DNA from: Mya arenaria
Taxonomy: Eukaryota; Mollusca; Bivalvia; Myida; Myidae
Direction: 5' to 3'
Assembly: GCF_026914265.1 (NCBI RefSeq)
Contig: NC_069123.1
Span: 48,368,949 to 48,432,948, forward strand
Length of the DNA: 64,000 nucleotides
Shown here: positions 23,748-34,100 of the stretch, in pieces
Position numbering within the stretch: the first letter of the stretch is position 1
How the letters are laid out: the number at the start of each line of letters is the position of its first letter
Program-made: the position numbers and the translations under genes
Notes under the pieces: generated by a model
Seen by the model: only the letters and a program-made list of their open reading frames with translations
Told to the model about the DNA's origin: nothing
The model's database searches: none

Positions 23748-23869
23748 TTAAGCTGCACTCTCACAGAAATACCATTTTTACAACTTTTTTTTATTTTTGT
23801 CTTGGAAATAGCAAGACAACAAATAAAAAAAGTTGTCAAAATGGTAAATCTGTGAGAGTGCAGATTTAA
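23748..23869. repeat. Minimal hairpin copy of the CTGCACTCTCACAG MITE
   Basis: About 122 bp made almost entirely of two complementary arms (TTAAGCTGCACTCTCACAGA at the left, its complement at the right) with a loop of about 7 bp. It is essentially the termini of the family without the middle. Confidence 0.8.
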
Positions 23870-24425
23870 CAGCCTCTTTAGAGTCTTTTATATCTTATTT
23901 TTCTGGTTCACTTGGATGATGATATAACTATTTTATTTAATTTCAGAGATGTTCATTGTGTCTGTTTGAGTCTGCCAAGTTGATGCTGAACAGGAGTAGG
24001 CAGTTAATACCATTGATCTGATAGCAGCTATATCAGTGGTTTTACAAGATATTTTTGTGCAAAACACAAGAGACTGAATTCGGTTCAAGAGCGGAGATAA
24101 AATAAATGAAGTGTGTCAATATGAATGAAAACTTTCCTTGACTCCAAGGACTAAAGAAAAAGATAACAGCCGAACAAGCTAGAGATTTTTCAAAAAGAAG
24201 CAAGATGGGGGTTTTTAACCCTTGGCAAATGAACCTTTAAAGGGATTATTTCATACCAAGGACAATTTTTATTGTTATTTAATTATATAATGGTATTATT
24301 AAATTGTAAAAAATGCTGTTGTTATCAATATGATTGTCTATGTTCTTTTTATTTCAATGACTGTTTAACTCCCATGGTAAATATTAAAGACATAAAATCG
24401 AGTTAACGTTTGTGGGCAATAACTA

Positions 24426-24498
24426 GCCAACCGGTTCACTTAGTTTGTAGGAGTGCTGTGCTAGTATACCGGCAGCCCTTGGTTCGAGCTTTTTCCTA
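24426..24498 (+). repeat. tRNA-like SINE head
   Basis: A Pol III A-box-like TAGTTTGTAGGAG at 24,441 and a B-box-like GGTTCGAGC at 24,481 are spaced as in a tRNA. Acceptor pairing is poor and there is no clean cloverleaf, so I read it as the head of a tRNA-derived SINE. Confidence 0.45.
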
Positions 24499-24762
24499 TC
24501 ATGTTACTTTAGTATTGTTATAGTCAATAAGCCTAGGTGTCGTTAGCGTACTGTAGGCCGAATATTTTCTTGGCCCAAATTCAAACAGCCTTGAGATTTG
24601 AATTAAACTTGATACACGTGCAAATTTCCGTAAACAATATGCTCATGTCCAGCAAGATTCTACATAATATTTAAAGACTTGAATGATTAAATACATCTGC
24701 TGCTGCTGTATTAAAATTTTCATAACTAAGATTGTTCATCATTGTAAATACAGTGCTCAAGT

Positions 24763-24951
24763 TTAAAGCCGCATTCTCACAGACTGACTGTTTTGACAAA
24801 AAAAAAAATGTCTGAAAACCAGTGATATTAGATTGCTGATAGAAAATCAGGGAACATTTTTACATATCTTGACCGTTTTGACTGTAAAGTCTGTAAACCA
24901 GTGATGTAAGATAGCTGATAAATCAGTTAATCTGTGAGATTGCAGTTTTAA
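24763..24951. repeat. Diverged CTGCACTCTCACAG MITE copy
   Basis: It begins TTTAAAGCCGCATTCTCACA and ends AATCTGTGAGATTGCAGTTT, diverged versions of the family termini, with shortened internal sequence. Confidence 0.7.
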
Positions 24952-25094
24952 AGGTGCAGGTCCCTCAAGGTCAGTTGGTAGGAGATCTCATCAAATTCAA
25001 CGAAGAATCATACATTCAATAATGCAATTCAACTTATTCATTTTTATTAGAATCCGCATATAATGAACACCATGAGCTCTGTTTGTTTTTTGTT

Positions 25095-25126
25095 GTTTTT
25101 TTTTTTTTTGGGGGGGGGGGGGGAGG
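25095..25126. repeat. T-tract followed by G-tract
   Basis: A run of T followed directly by about 15 G: a homopolymer junction with G-quadruplex potential and a likely assembly-error site. Confidence 0.85.
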
Positions 25127-25129
25127 ATT

Positions 25130-25440
25130 ATGACAAATTTATTATTTCTGTAGAAAATGTCTGATACTTTCATACAAATTATAGCAAAACAAAAACAAAT
25201 GGTTGTATAGAATTAAAATATTAATATTTATTTAATTATCTATATAATAAAACATTATAATGCACATTGTAAAACGTAAATGTTAAACGTAAATAAAGTA
25301 CAAGGACATAAAAATATTTAATTATATATATATTTATATGATTATTTAATAATAATATCTCTTATGATAATAATAATAATAAACATAAAAAAGGTGTTGA
25401 ATACTTAGCACATAACATATTATATATGTATGAATATCAA
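25130..25440. other. Very AT-rich low-complexity stretch
   Basis: TTAATTAT, TATATA and AATAATAATA words dominate. No gene is visible. Confidence 0.5.
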
Positions 25441-25449
25441 TAATAACAG

Positions 25450-25965
25450 TCAAAAAACAGTTCAACCAACAAGAGATCCAACAAGTACTAGCATCCAACA
25501 AGTACTAGCAATGGGAATCCAACCAATATGACCTGACAACCTACAATAGCGGTTCAATCATCACTTCGTTGCAGTCAAATCAGGCTCAACAAGATATTCA
25601 TCCATTAAATGCAGTCCAACCAACACTTGTGGTCAAACCAACACTTCTTGTCCTTCCATTGAAAGTTGTTCAACCAAAACTTGTAAATCAACTGATTATA
25701 GCTGTCTGATAAACAATAGCTGTCTATCCAACAGTGATTTAAACAACACTAGTTGTCATCACACATTCTGTCAAACAAGCAGTCCAACCAACGATGATGG
25801 TCCAACCAACACTTCCGGTCCAACCATTTATAATTGTTCAGCCAACACGTATGGTCCATCCAATATAGCGATCCAGTAAGCAACAGATGTCCAACCAACA
25901 ATAGTGTTTCAACAGGCACTAGCTGTCCATCACGTTGCTACCAATCTAGCAGCCCAACCAATTGT
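25450..25965. repeat. Degenerate CCAACCAACA minisatellite
   Basis: The words GTCCAACCAACA, ATCCAACAAG and CAACCAACAC recur irregularly every 20-40 bp, marking an old, decayed tandem repeat. No frame is open through it. Confidence 0.7.
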
Positions 25966-26501
25966 AGTGATGTTCTTCATTGAAAGTAATGATCTCAGAA
26001 GATATCATCAGCACATTTGAATCATATCTGTAAAGAAAGGAATGGAACATAAAAAGTATATTTTTTATAAAAAAGGTAAGTTACTCACAGACTTATTTAT
26101 GGATGGGTTTTAAGACAATCTGGACCCCGATTTAATTCCAGGCCTGGGTGTATGCGACTAGCCCGGTGGCAATCATAATATTTAAACATAACTAACTAGT
26201 TATAAATCATTCAGAAGACTACACAGGTGACAGGTTAACTTTTATATAAATTTTCAATTTCATTTACGTACATTCACAACTCGACATACATGTATACGAA
26301 ATCTGCTCTGCAAATTTACTCCACCCATTTAATAAATCTAGAGTGTGATCGTGTACAATGGGTTAAATCTTTGATATCTTCTACAAATATGAACTATTTA
26401 TATACATTTTATTCTCACCATATCGAAAGGCGGTACTTTGATTGGATTAACTGCATCTCTGCTGTTGTATTTCTTCAAATTTGCTAGCGTCTTCCTTATT
26501 T

Positions 26502-26567
26502 ACATTTTACCGGAAGTCATGCGCGCGCAAGGGATTATGGGAAACCGTAAAGTCGCGAATTGGCAAT
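26502..26567 (+). promoter_or_regulatory. Promoter-like segment, inverted copy of the one at 22.84 kb
   Basis: The plus strand reads TTTACCGGAAGTCATGCGCG...GGGATTATGGGAAACCG, with an ETS/GABP-type CCGGAAGT and several CpGs. It faces ependymin paralogue B about 1 kb downstream. The coding start of paralogue B lies right after an acceptor, so an upstream non-coding exon, and hence a more distant promoter, is expected. Its role is inferred. Confidence 0.4.
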
Positions 26568-26728
26568 TTGTGGATCATATTTTGTTCTCGTCTATACATT
26601 AACTCCCATATCAGAACGATAACCAACTACATGTAGGTGGAGCTTAACTGTGCAATAAGTAGCGACATCAGATAAATTACAACGATATGAATTCATTTAT
26701 ATGCACGTTACTGGCTTATTAATATCAT

Positions 26729-26746
26729 GGACCTATATATAGGTCC
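26729..26746. repeat. Perfect palindrome GGACCTATATATAGGTCC
   Basis: An 18 bp perfect palindrome, first of three related palindromes between the promoter-like segment and ependymin paralogue B. Confidence 0.9.
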
Positions 26747-26824
26747 TCGTTAATATAAACGCATATTCTTGACAAAATGGTACAAAACTGTTATGTCTCC
26801 CATTAACCTCGTCATCGAAATTAT

Positions 26825-26863
26825 CACGGACCTATAAACCAATATATGGTTTAAAGGTCCGTG
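26825..26863. repeat. CACGGACCTATAAACCA hairpin
   Basis: 17 bp arms with one mismatch around a loop of about 5 bp, sharing CACGGACCTATA with the other two palindromes. Confidence 0.88.
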
Positions 26864-27271
26864 AAATTATACTACTCTAGCCGTTTGCGCTCGTGTATAA
26901 ATTAAATAGTTCGGGTAATGAGTGCAGAAACTTTTACAAGTTAAGTTTCACAGAAGACGCAATCAAAAACCCTTTGTTGGCCCCTAAATGAAGAACCATC
27001 ACTGATAAGCAGGGAGCGAATTTCCCAAGGTTTAGATCTCTGACCCTTTTCTAATCAATATACATTGTGCAATCTCTCCTGTAAGTACGCTTCTGGTGGT
27101 TTTTGCCGGTACATAATAGAACAAACCATCACCATCGATTCATTTTAATATTTTAGCAGGACTGTGATAGAAAGTAAGATTATTATTTACAGTTTTGAAT
27201 GGTGAATTTTGAACAACAGGATGATTTATTTTTTTATCTTTGAACTTCAAAAACAAAATGATATATATCGG

Positions 27272-27305
27272 CACGGACCTATATTAACCAGTGTATAGGT
27301 CCGTG
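27272..27305. repeat. CACGGACCTATA hairpin
   Basis: 12 bp perfect arms (CACGGACCTATA / TATAGGTCCGTG) with a 10 bp loop, plus partially complementary GATAT flanks. Confidence 0.88.
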
Positions 27306-27557
27306 ATATCGTTTGATTCTGTTTTTATTAATCGTTGTCTTCTGCTGAAACATTTCAATACATGTTGGCTTTGTTTTTGCCGGTTTTGTTGTTCAGTTAT
27401 AGTTATGAATGTTTTCGGAGAGGAGTTTCAGAAACCTTTAGTCGGCCCCGTTAACGGGAGAGGTTGCAATGTTTCTGCTCATATGTCTTTGAAATGAATT
27501 TAAAGAAAAAAATCCATTTTAATTTAATATTTATGTTCACTCTTCCCGCGTTGCAGC

Positions 27558-29657
27558 ATGTTTGTGTTGCTTGTGTGCGCGTTGTTGACGGTAGCGGCGG
27601 CGGACGAGTGCCGATGCACGCCTAACCAGTGGGAGGGAGACATGGGCCTCGTGCTCGGCAGCACATACGCCGGAAATACCTCGCTCACAGAGGTACGATG
27701 TCGGTTCTATGCTTTGTTAAAATGTTTTTTGTTTCTTTATTATATTACATGGAGGAGCCTATATCAATCTATATATGTTAATAAATGCCGTATGATACCA
27801 CAAGTCAGAGTGCCACTGAAATTCATGACGCGTGTACACTGTAATAACAGGCGCAATTTCTTCCTGCAGGGCACTATGCAGATTAGTTATGACGCCGTGA
27901 AAAAGATGATCGTTACACGCCAGAGTCTCATGTACAACAATATACCTGTCCAGCAGACCATCATAGAGGACTTCACCAACGTACGTACACACGAACAACG
28001 TCACGTGTTCAGTGCTCAGTATTATAACAACTGTTCGATCATTTGCGCTGTGTATATTATTTGACTTAAAAGAAGTTTCGACGTGTTGGTCGAAATACTG
28101 ACGTCCGAAATGGGATTGTATCCGCGATTGTCATACAGGTATGCTTTTCTTCAAGATTAGTGCATATCTATTATAATAATATAGTAAAAAATGAATATGC
28201 ATTGTTCATGTTTATTTAAAAAAACACAAATATGGACGTACATAATAAGGTATAATTTACAATAGGTCGGTGTTTGATTTCCAGGGCATCTCCTACACAG
28301 TTACCGCCCAGGGATGTTCTTCTAAAGCGCTCGGACCTTGGATCCCTAACTGTATCCCATGTAGGTGGCGAATTAGATTTCACCTAAGACTTGGTAGCAA
28401 CGGGTCCGGGAGTTATTGTTCACAGTTTTGTTTGAAGTAAATTAGAGTAACTTTCAACAAAGCGATACACATACAATATGCATACAATACTTTCAAAATA
28501 AGCATACACTTTGTATCTAAGCCACACATCAGTGACGAACGAGGCCTAGTTTGATTTATTTGCTACTTCGATTTCTATAACTGCGTACTATCATGGCTAC
28601 ACCATATGGCTATAGTAACCGAAATTCAAAGTAGTTAGCACCTACATTCAGGAACATTTGTATGCAAGTCTTTACAAATATTGTTTGATTTCAGTTTTAT
28701 ACGTTTGGCACATATTAATGAAATCAAAATGGTAATTGAATTGATTTTAAAAGCTTAAAAGGTCCATAAAGTATATTTCACAGCACGTGTTTGGTATTTA
28801 AAGCGAACGCCACCACAGCCAATCTCCGGTACGGTCTGGGTGACAACTCCGTGGACGCCCGCTCCTATATGGTAGATTACGGCACGTTCATGGTCTACTT
28901 CGCCGTCACCGCCGACACGTGCGTTCCGGTAGCAGAGGACGTCACAGGAACGTTTGACGGAGGTATGGGCATGACATATCTTTATTTATTTCTCCCCAAT
29001 GATTTTCACAATTCCCATCTCCCCTGTATTGTTCATACTTTATTATTTAACCAATATGTTAAACGTTTTAGTGGTTCGACTCTTTACAAAACTTAACTTT
29101 GAAGTAACAAGTTACTCGTAGGAATTATTTAGAAGTTACAATTCATGTATTTTTTTTTATTCTAGCACGAACCTACAAACCATAGTTTATAAGTTCTTAA
29201 TAACAGTAAATCCATGTTTCCGTTATCCAACCAATGACAACACGAATATTGTTCCAGCTCAAATCATGGAGGTTATCACCTTCGCGAACATCAAGGCTGG
29301 CATCTCTGACTCTAACGTGTTCGCCATCCCTGCCAACTGCCCAACACAAAACAGCGTCCCGGTAAGGCCTACCTCACACTATGAAGCACGCTTTTTATAT
29401 TCATCTCAATATCATTGTGTAAAAGTGACATATCGTACACTAAACACTACTCTTCGTCGACGATAATCACCTTGTAAATGATGACAACATTCAAATCAGA
29501 TTAGTTTTAAGTGTAGATCAAGTTAGATTTAGATTAAAAAGCACTCTGATCTAAGCTGCAGTTAAGATAAGTATTTATGGCAACTGTTTATTTCGTGTTT
29601 TTGTTTCAGCTTCCCGGCGTGAACAGACGGGCTTCTATGTTCAGGGGATACGTGTAG
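27558..29657 (+). CDS. Ependymin-related secreted protein, paralogue B
   Basis: Exons 27558-27692, 27870-27980, 28285-28360, 28804-28962, 29258-29361 and 29610-29657 give 210 residues with intron phases 0,0,1,1,0, the same as paralogue A. MFVLLVCALLTVAAA is a signal peptide. Ependymin hallmarks follow in order: YDAVKKMI, ISYTVTAQGCSSKALGPW...PNC, Y-M-V-D-Y-G-T-F-M-V-Y-F, T-C-V-P-V-A-E-D, and F-A-N-I-K-A-G-I-S-D-S-N-V-F-x-I-P-x-N-C. Members are secreted or lumenal small proteins. The ATG lies two bases after an acceptor (TTGCAG at 27,551-27,556), implying a non-coding first exon; a GTAAGT at 27,081 is a possible donor. The exon 4 acceptor (TTTAAAG) is weak and was fixed by frame and by comparison with paralogue A. 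Confidence 0.86.
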
Positions 29658-29720
29658 ATGATTCAACACCATAGCGTTCTTTTCTTGTGCCTTGTTAGTA
29701 ATAAGGTTCTTTTACCTCTA

Positions 29721-29726
29721 AATAAA
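29721..29726 (+). terminator. Polyadenylation signal of ependymin paralogue B
   Basis: AATAAA lies about 65 bp after the stop codon of paralogue B. Confidence 0.7.
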
Positions 29727-29805
29727 TTATATCAAAATTGTTGTTATTGTTGTTAAGTGAATTATCAGTATGCTTCAAATATTGACCGTCAGTGATGGTT
29801 AATCA

Positions 29806-30057
29806 GGCACCAATTTCTCGAAACTTCTTAAGTCCCTTATAACAGGATTAAGCGAAGCTCACTATTTGTGTTGTTCTATAATATGCGTTATATTTACTTC
29901 TTGAAGAGTTGTTAGAAATTATATAGGAATAACCTGTATGGTTATCACAATAAACCATTTTTCATTCATCAAAATCCATTATTTTGTATGTATTTTGGCT
30001 AATTGAATTAAGCTAATTAAGCCTGTTAAGCTTAAAAAGTTTCGAGAAATTGGGGCC
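29806..30057. repeat. MITE with GGCCCCAATTTCTCGAAA ends, copy 2
   Basis: It begins GGCACCAATTTCTCGAAACT and ends in the reverse complement (AGTTTCGAGAAATTGGGGCC). The 252 bp share the internal ATGGTTATCACAATAAACCA and CTTAAGTCCCTTATAACA words with the copy at 7,113. Confidence 0.88.
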
Positions 30058-31161
30058 AGGAATGTTCTTGTAAACGTAACCGATAACAAAAGATGCAACA
30101 ACTTCAATGAATCTTAACACTTTAATGCAGGATAATTTGATACGAACAGCAGGTACAAAATGACAAACTGAGTCAAAGAAAATGCAACAACACAATGGGT
30201 ATCGTCTTCTGGTAAAGCATCTGGTCTTTCAATCAAAACACTTGAGAACAAACAAACATGTATAAAAGTACTAAAAAATAAGCACATCGTAAACTAGCAC
30301 ACATTCCCGTACTGAATGTAACAGTGAAGAAACGTATATGTTGATGCCACTTATTATAACCATCCACATAATACCTTGACAGTATTATAAATGAAATCGT
30401 GTAATTATGTATAGATTGTTTTTAGTTCAGAACGAAACACACTCATGTCATACACTGATTGCTATTTATGGATATGCAATTTTTCAAATACTGTTCAACT
30501 GATATCCTGTATGTGCACGGACAGTGTGTAAGGGCGGATTCAGGATTTGACGATAGAGATAAAATAAAATTTGATTTGATTTGATTTGAGAGGGGTGTAT
30601 GTTAGGGCGTAACCTTTTGACTTGCGGTCCTCCCTCCGAACCAAAATTTAAGTGTTTGCAGGGGGTTTAAGGGCTCTCTCCCTTAAAAAATTAACAATCT
30701 CTAGTACAACAGGTGCATTTTGGGCGCACATTTGTTTTTGTTCTCCTGTATTGAAATAAAAAGTGAACTTAAAAAGATTCAAAAGGGGGAGGGTTGGGGG
30801 GGGGGTGCAGGTGCCACTTAATCCCCTGGTGGTGTTTAATGAAATTGTTTCATTGTTTAAGGAATGGTAACAGACTGGTGCAAATCTGTGTATCTGTATG
30901 TTTTTTCAGTTAAGATGATAAAAGTTAAAGGCAGCAGTCAACACTATACAACTGCTTCTTAACTGACACCTAAGTGTAGACCATTCACTGGTCTTTGCTA
31001 ATATTGACCCACTTAAATCATTAGTTCCCAACATTTGTTTACTTTCGATTAAGTTGGACTCCCAGAGGATTAAATAATGTAACAACAGAGGCAGCACATT
31101 TAAATTTTATGACAATTCTGCCATCACAACCTTGTTTGCTTGATGTGCTGTATAATGAGGC
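30058..31161. other. Intergenic stretch and 3' flank of the ankyrin gene
   Basis: It contains a short (TTTGA)n run near 30,570-30,590 and a G-rich tract at about 30,785-30,808. The right end is the 3' UTR of the minus-strand ankyrin gene. No other gene is seen. Confidence 0.4.
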
Positions 31162-34100
31162 TCACACAATGTTACAGCATTTCTTCACTGTTTTTTCGTC
31201 TTTTTCTTTGTCCTTTTCTGAGCTTGCTGTGACAGTTTTTTGAGAAGTTTCTTTACGGAATTCATTTCTGATAGAGTAGTCTTTAATGATGGAAACAATG
31301 TTGAGATATCCCATCTCTGTGGCAATGTTACTGGCTGATAAGCCATACTGAAACCATAAATAATCTGGTTATTGGTAAAATATGTATCAGAAAATGCATT
31401 TTTATTCAGACTTAAATATTACCAATAATAGCTGGATATCGCTACAAAACAATTACTGTTAACATTGTTAAATTGAAAAAAACACTCAAATTAATCTTAG
31501 TTCATTACATAACTTTAACTTGACCCATTAGTCTTGTATCTATCTTATTTCCACATAATCAATACTTAAAGTAAGTACATGTACAGACATTTACCTGGTT
31601 GAGTGTGTCAGTGTTTGCACCAGACTTGAGAAGTTTCTTAGCAATGTTTGTGTGGCCTCCCATGGCAGCAAGGTACAGGCAAGAGACCCCATGCTGAAAA
31701 AAATGGTGAGAAATAGATATTTACAATGTCTCATAAGTGCAAGGATTTCCCTGAAGCAGAAATCCTGTGTCCTGGAATCCCTTAGCTTGCAAGAGACCCT
31801 CATTTTCAACACACTGTGCATCATCCTTTGGACTCCCCAAAAAGAAAACCTGTTTAGTCAGATATAAAAGAAAAATAGTTCATAAAAGTATTTAAAACTA
31901 GAGCTATCACTGAAGGTGATTAATACCCCCGAACGCCGCCCTGATATAAAATTGTAGTCAACTATTTGGAAAGCCAACCTATAAATGACAACTTTATTTT
32001 ATGGACTATCGTCGGTTATTCATTTTTTGATTATGTTTTTAAAAGTTAGAAAAAAGGCTTTAAACAATATCAGTGATGCTAATACTGAGATGTTAATACT
32101 GATATATTTGATGTTCTAAAGCACAGAATATATGATTGCCTATGACCATCTATAAATGAGTTAAGTTACTTTTTTTTCAAGTTATGCTCCGGACACTGCA
32201 CTTCCTCTCATTATGATTTATCACTGGATGAAGTTTTATAAAATTCCATCCAATAGTTTTCAAGTTATGCTCCGGACAAGAAAAAAGTAACAAAGGGCAA
32301 TAACTCTGTAATTGGCTGCAATAGAATTGCGGTTCCTGTACACTGCACTTCCTATCATTATGATTTATCACTGTATAAAGTTTTATTAAATTCCATCCAA
32401 TAGTTTACAAGTTATGCTCTGAACAAGAAAAAATAACAAAGGGCAGTAACTCTGTAATTAGCTGAAATAGATTCGCGGTTCCTGTACACTGCACTTCCTC
32501 TCATTGTGATCTATCATCCAATAGTTTTCAAGTTATGCTCCGGAAAAGAAAAAAGTATTAAAGGCCATAACTCTGTAATTAGCTAAAATAGAGTTATGGT
32601 TCTTGAACACTGCACTTCCTCTCATTGTGCTTTACCATTGTATGAAGTTACAATGAATTCCATCTAGTACTATTCAAGGTATACTCCGGACAAAAAAAGT
32701 AACAAAGGGCAATAACTCAGTAATAAGCAAGAATAGAGTTATGGTTAGTGTACACTGCACTTCCTCTCATTATGCTCTACCATTGTATGAATTCTAATTC
32801 AATTCCCTCCAGTAGTTTTTAAGTTATGCTCTGGACAAGGTTAATTGCAACGGACCGACCGACAAACCGACAAACCAACAAACCGACAAACCAACCACAG
32901 GATGACTCCAATAAACCCCCTTCAAACTTCGTTTGTCGGGGTATAACAACACTATCTAGTTATGTTTGAATCTTTCAAAAAGAAAACGCTGTACAATCAT
33001 GATCATAATACCCATATAGAGATGATCCTATGGTTGGATATATAAAGCAATACCCAGGTAAGTATTTACTCAAAATTAAACACATTTCCATGTCTACCTC
33101 TGTTAAACCATTGACATCTGCCCCTGCTTTGATCAATTTATCCACAATGTCTGCATGGCCGCCATGACAGGCACAGTGCAGGCAGCTCACACCAGCCTGG
33201 GGGAGATATAATACGTCTGCATCCAAACATTCAATCAGATGTGACAACATGTACCTATGTTTTTTATGCGAAAAAATCTTACTGTGCACCATAAATTACA
33301 GAGAGAAGACTGAATTTTTCCCAAAAAAACCTGAGCGATGTTATGAAACCAGAGACACTTTTACAAACATTGTGCTTTCAAGCTCCACCACACATCAATT
33401 ATCATCCAAATCCCATATGACAAAGAAAACATGATAATTTGAAATTGAGATATTTAGAATAAATCATATTTCTGGTGAAAGTATATTGCAGATTACAGCC
33501 ATGATACAAGAGACAGGGGTGAACAAGACATACTTCAGTAACTCTGGTGATCAATTTATCCCTTTCTTCAATGAATTGTGTGACAGAGTCCAGATTTCCC
33601 TCTTTACACGCTAGCATAAGGCTCCTTAAATCCCCAAAAGCTTTCTGAAATTTCATTATGGTATCAATCAGAGGACAATTTTATCCATTAAATCACGTCA
33701 ATCTTCAATTCTATTTATCATAGCTTTTTATTTAATATTCATTGTTTATTAACTTCCTGATTAGAACTTAAATTTATTTACCTGACATGTCTCCAGGTCT
33801 TTATGGATCAGGTCTGTGCTATGATTGGCCAGTTTCAACCTTACTGGCCCAATTAGGTCTTTTGCAGCTTGGCGAGTGGCTACACACTGTAGCAGTGCCT
33901 CCCCATGGCATATAAAACCCTAAAAGATATATAAACAGTTACAGATCAGTCACAGGCAGTTGCAGGGATGTGTGCTTCCTCAGGTAAATAAGTTAAAATA
34001 AGTCAATTACTAAAAATAAATCTCATTGATAGGGCCCATGCATTGTACCAGTAATAGCCTTGTTGTGATAAATGCAATCAACGAGGCTATAAACAAGATC

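Larger units (their letters stand above)
22930..24125 (+). ncRNA. Candidate two-exon non-coding transcript
   Basis: A consensus donor (ATAG|GTGAGT) at 22,989 and an acceptor with a pyrimidine-rich tract (TTTAATTTCAG) at 23,946 would join a first exon starting near the 22.84-22.92 kb promoter-like segment to an exon ending near the AATAAA at 24,101-24,106. Neither exon has a convincing reading frame. It would be divergent to the zinc-finger gene. There is no transcript evidence, so this is speculative. Confidence 0.25.
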
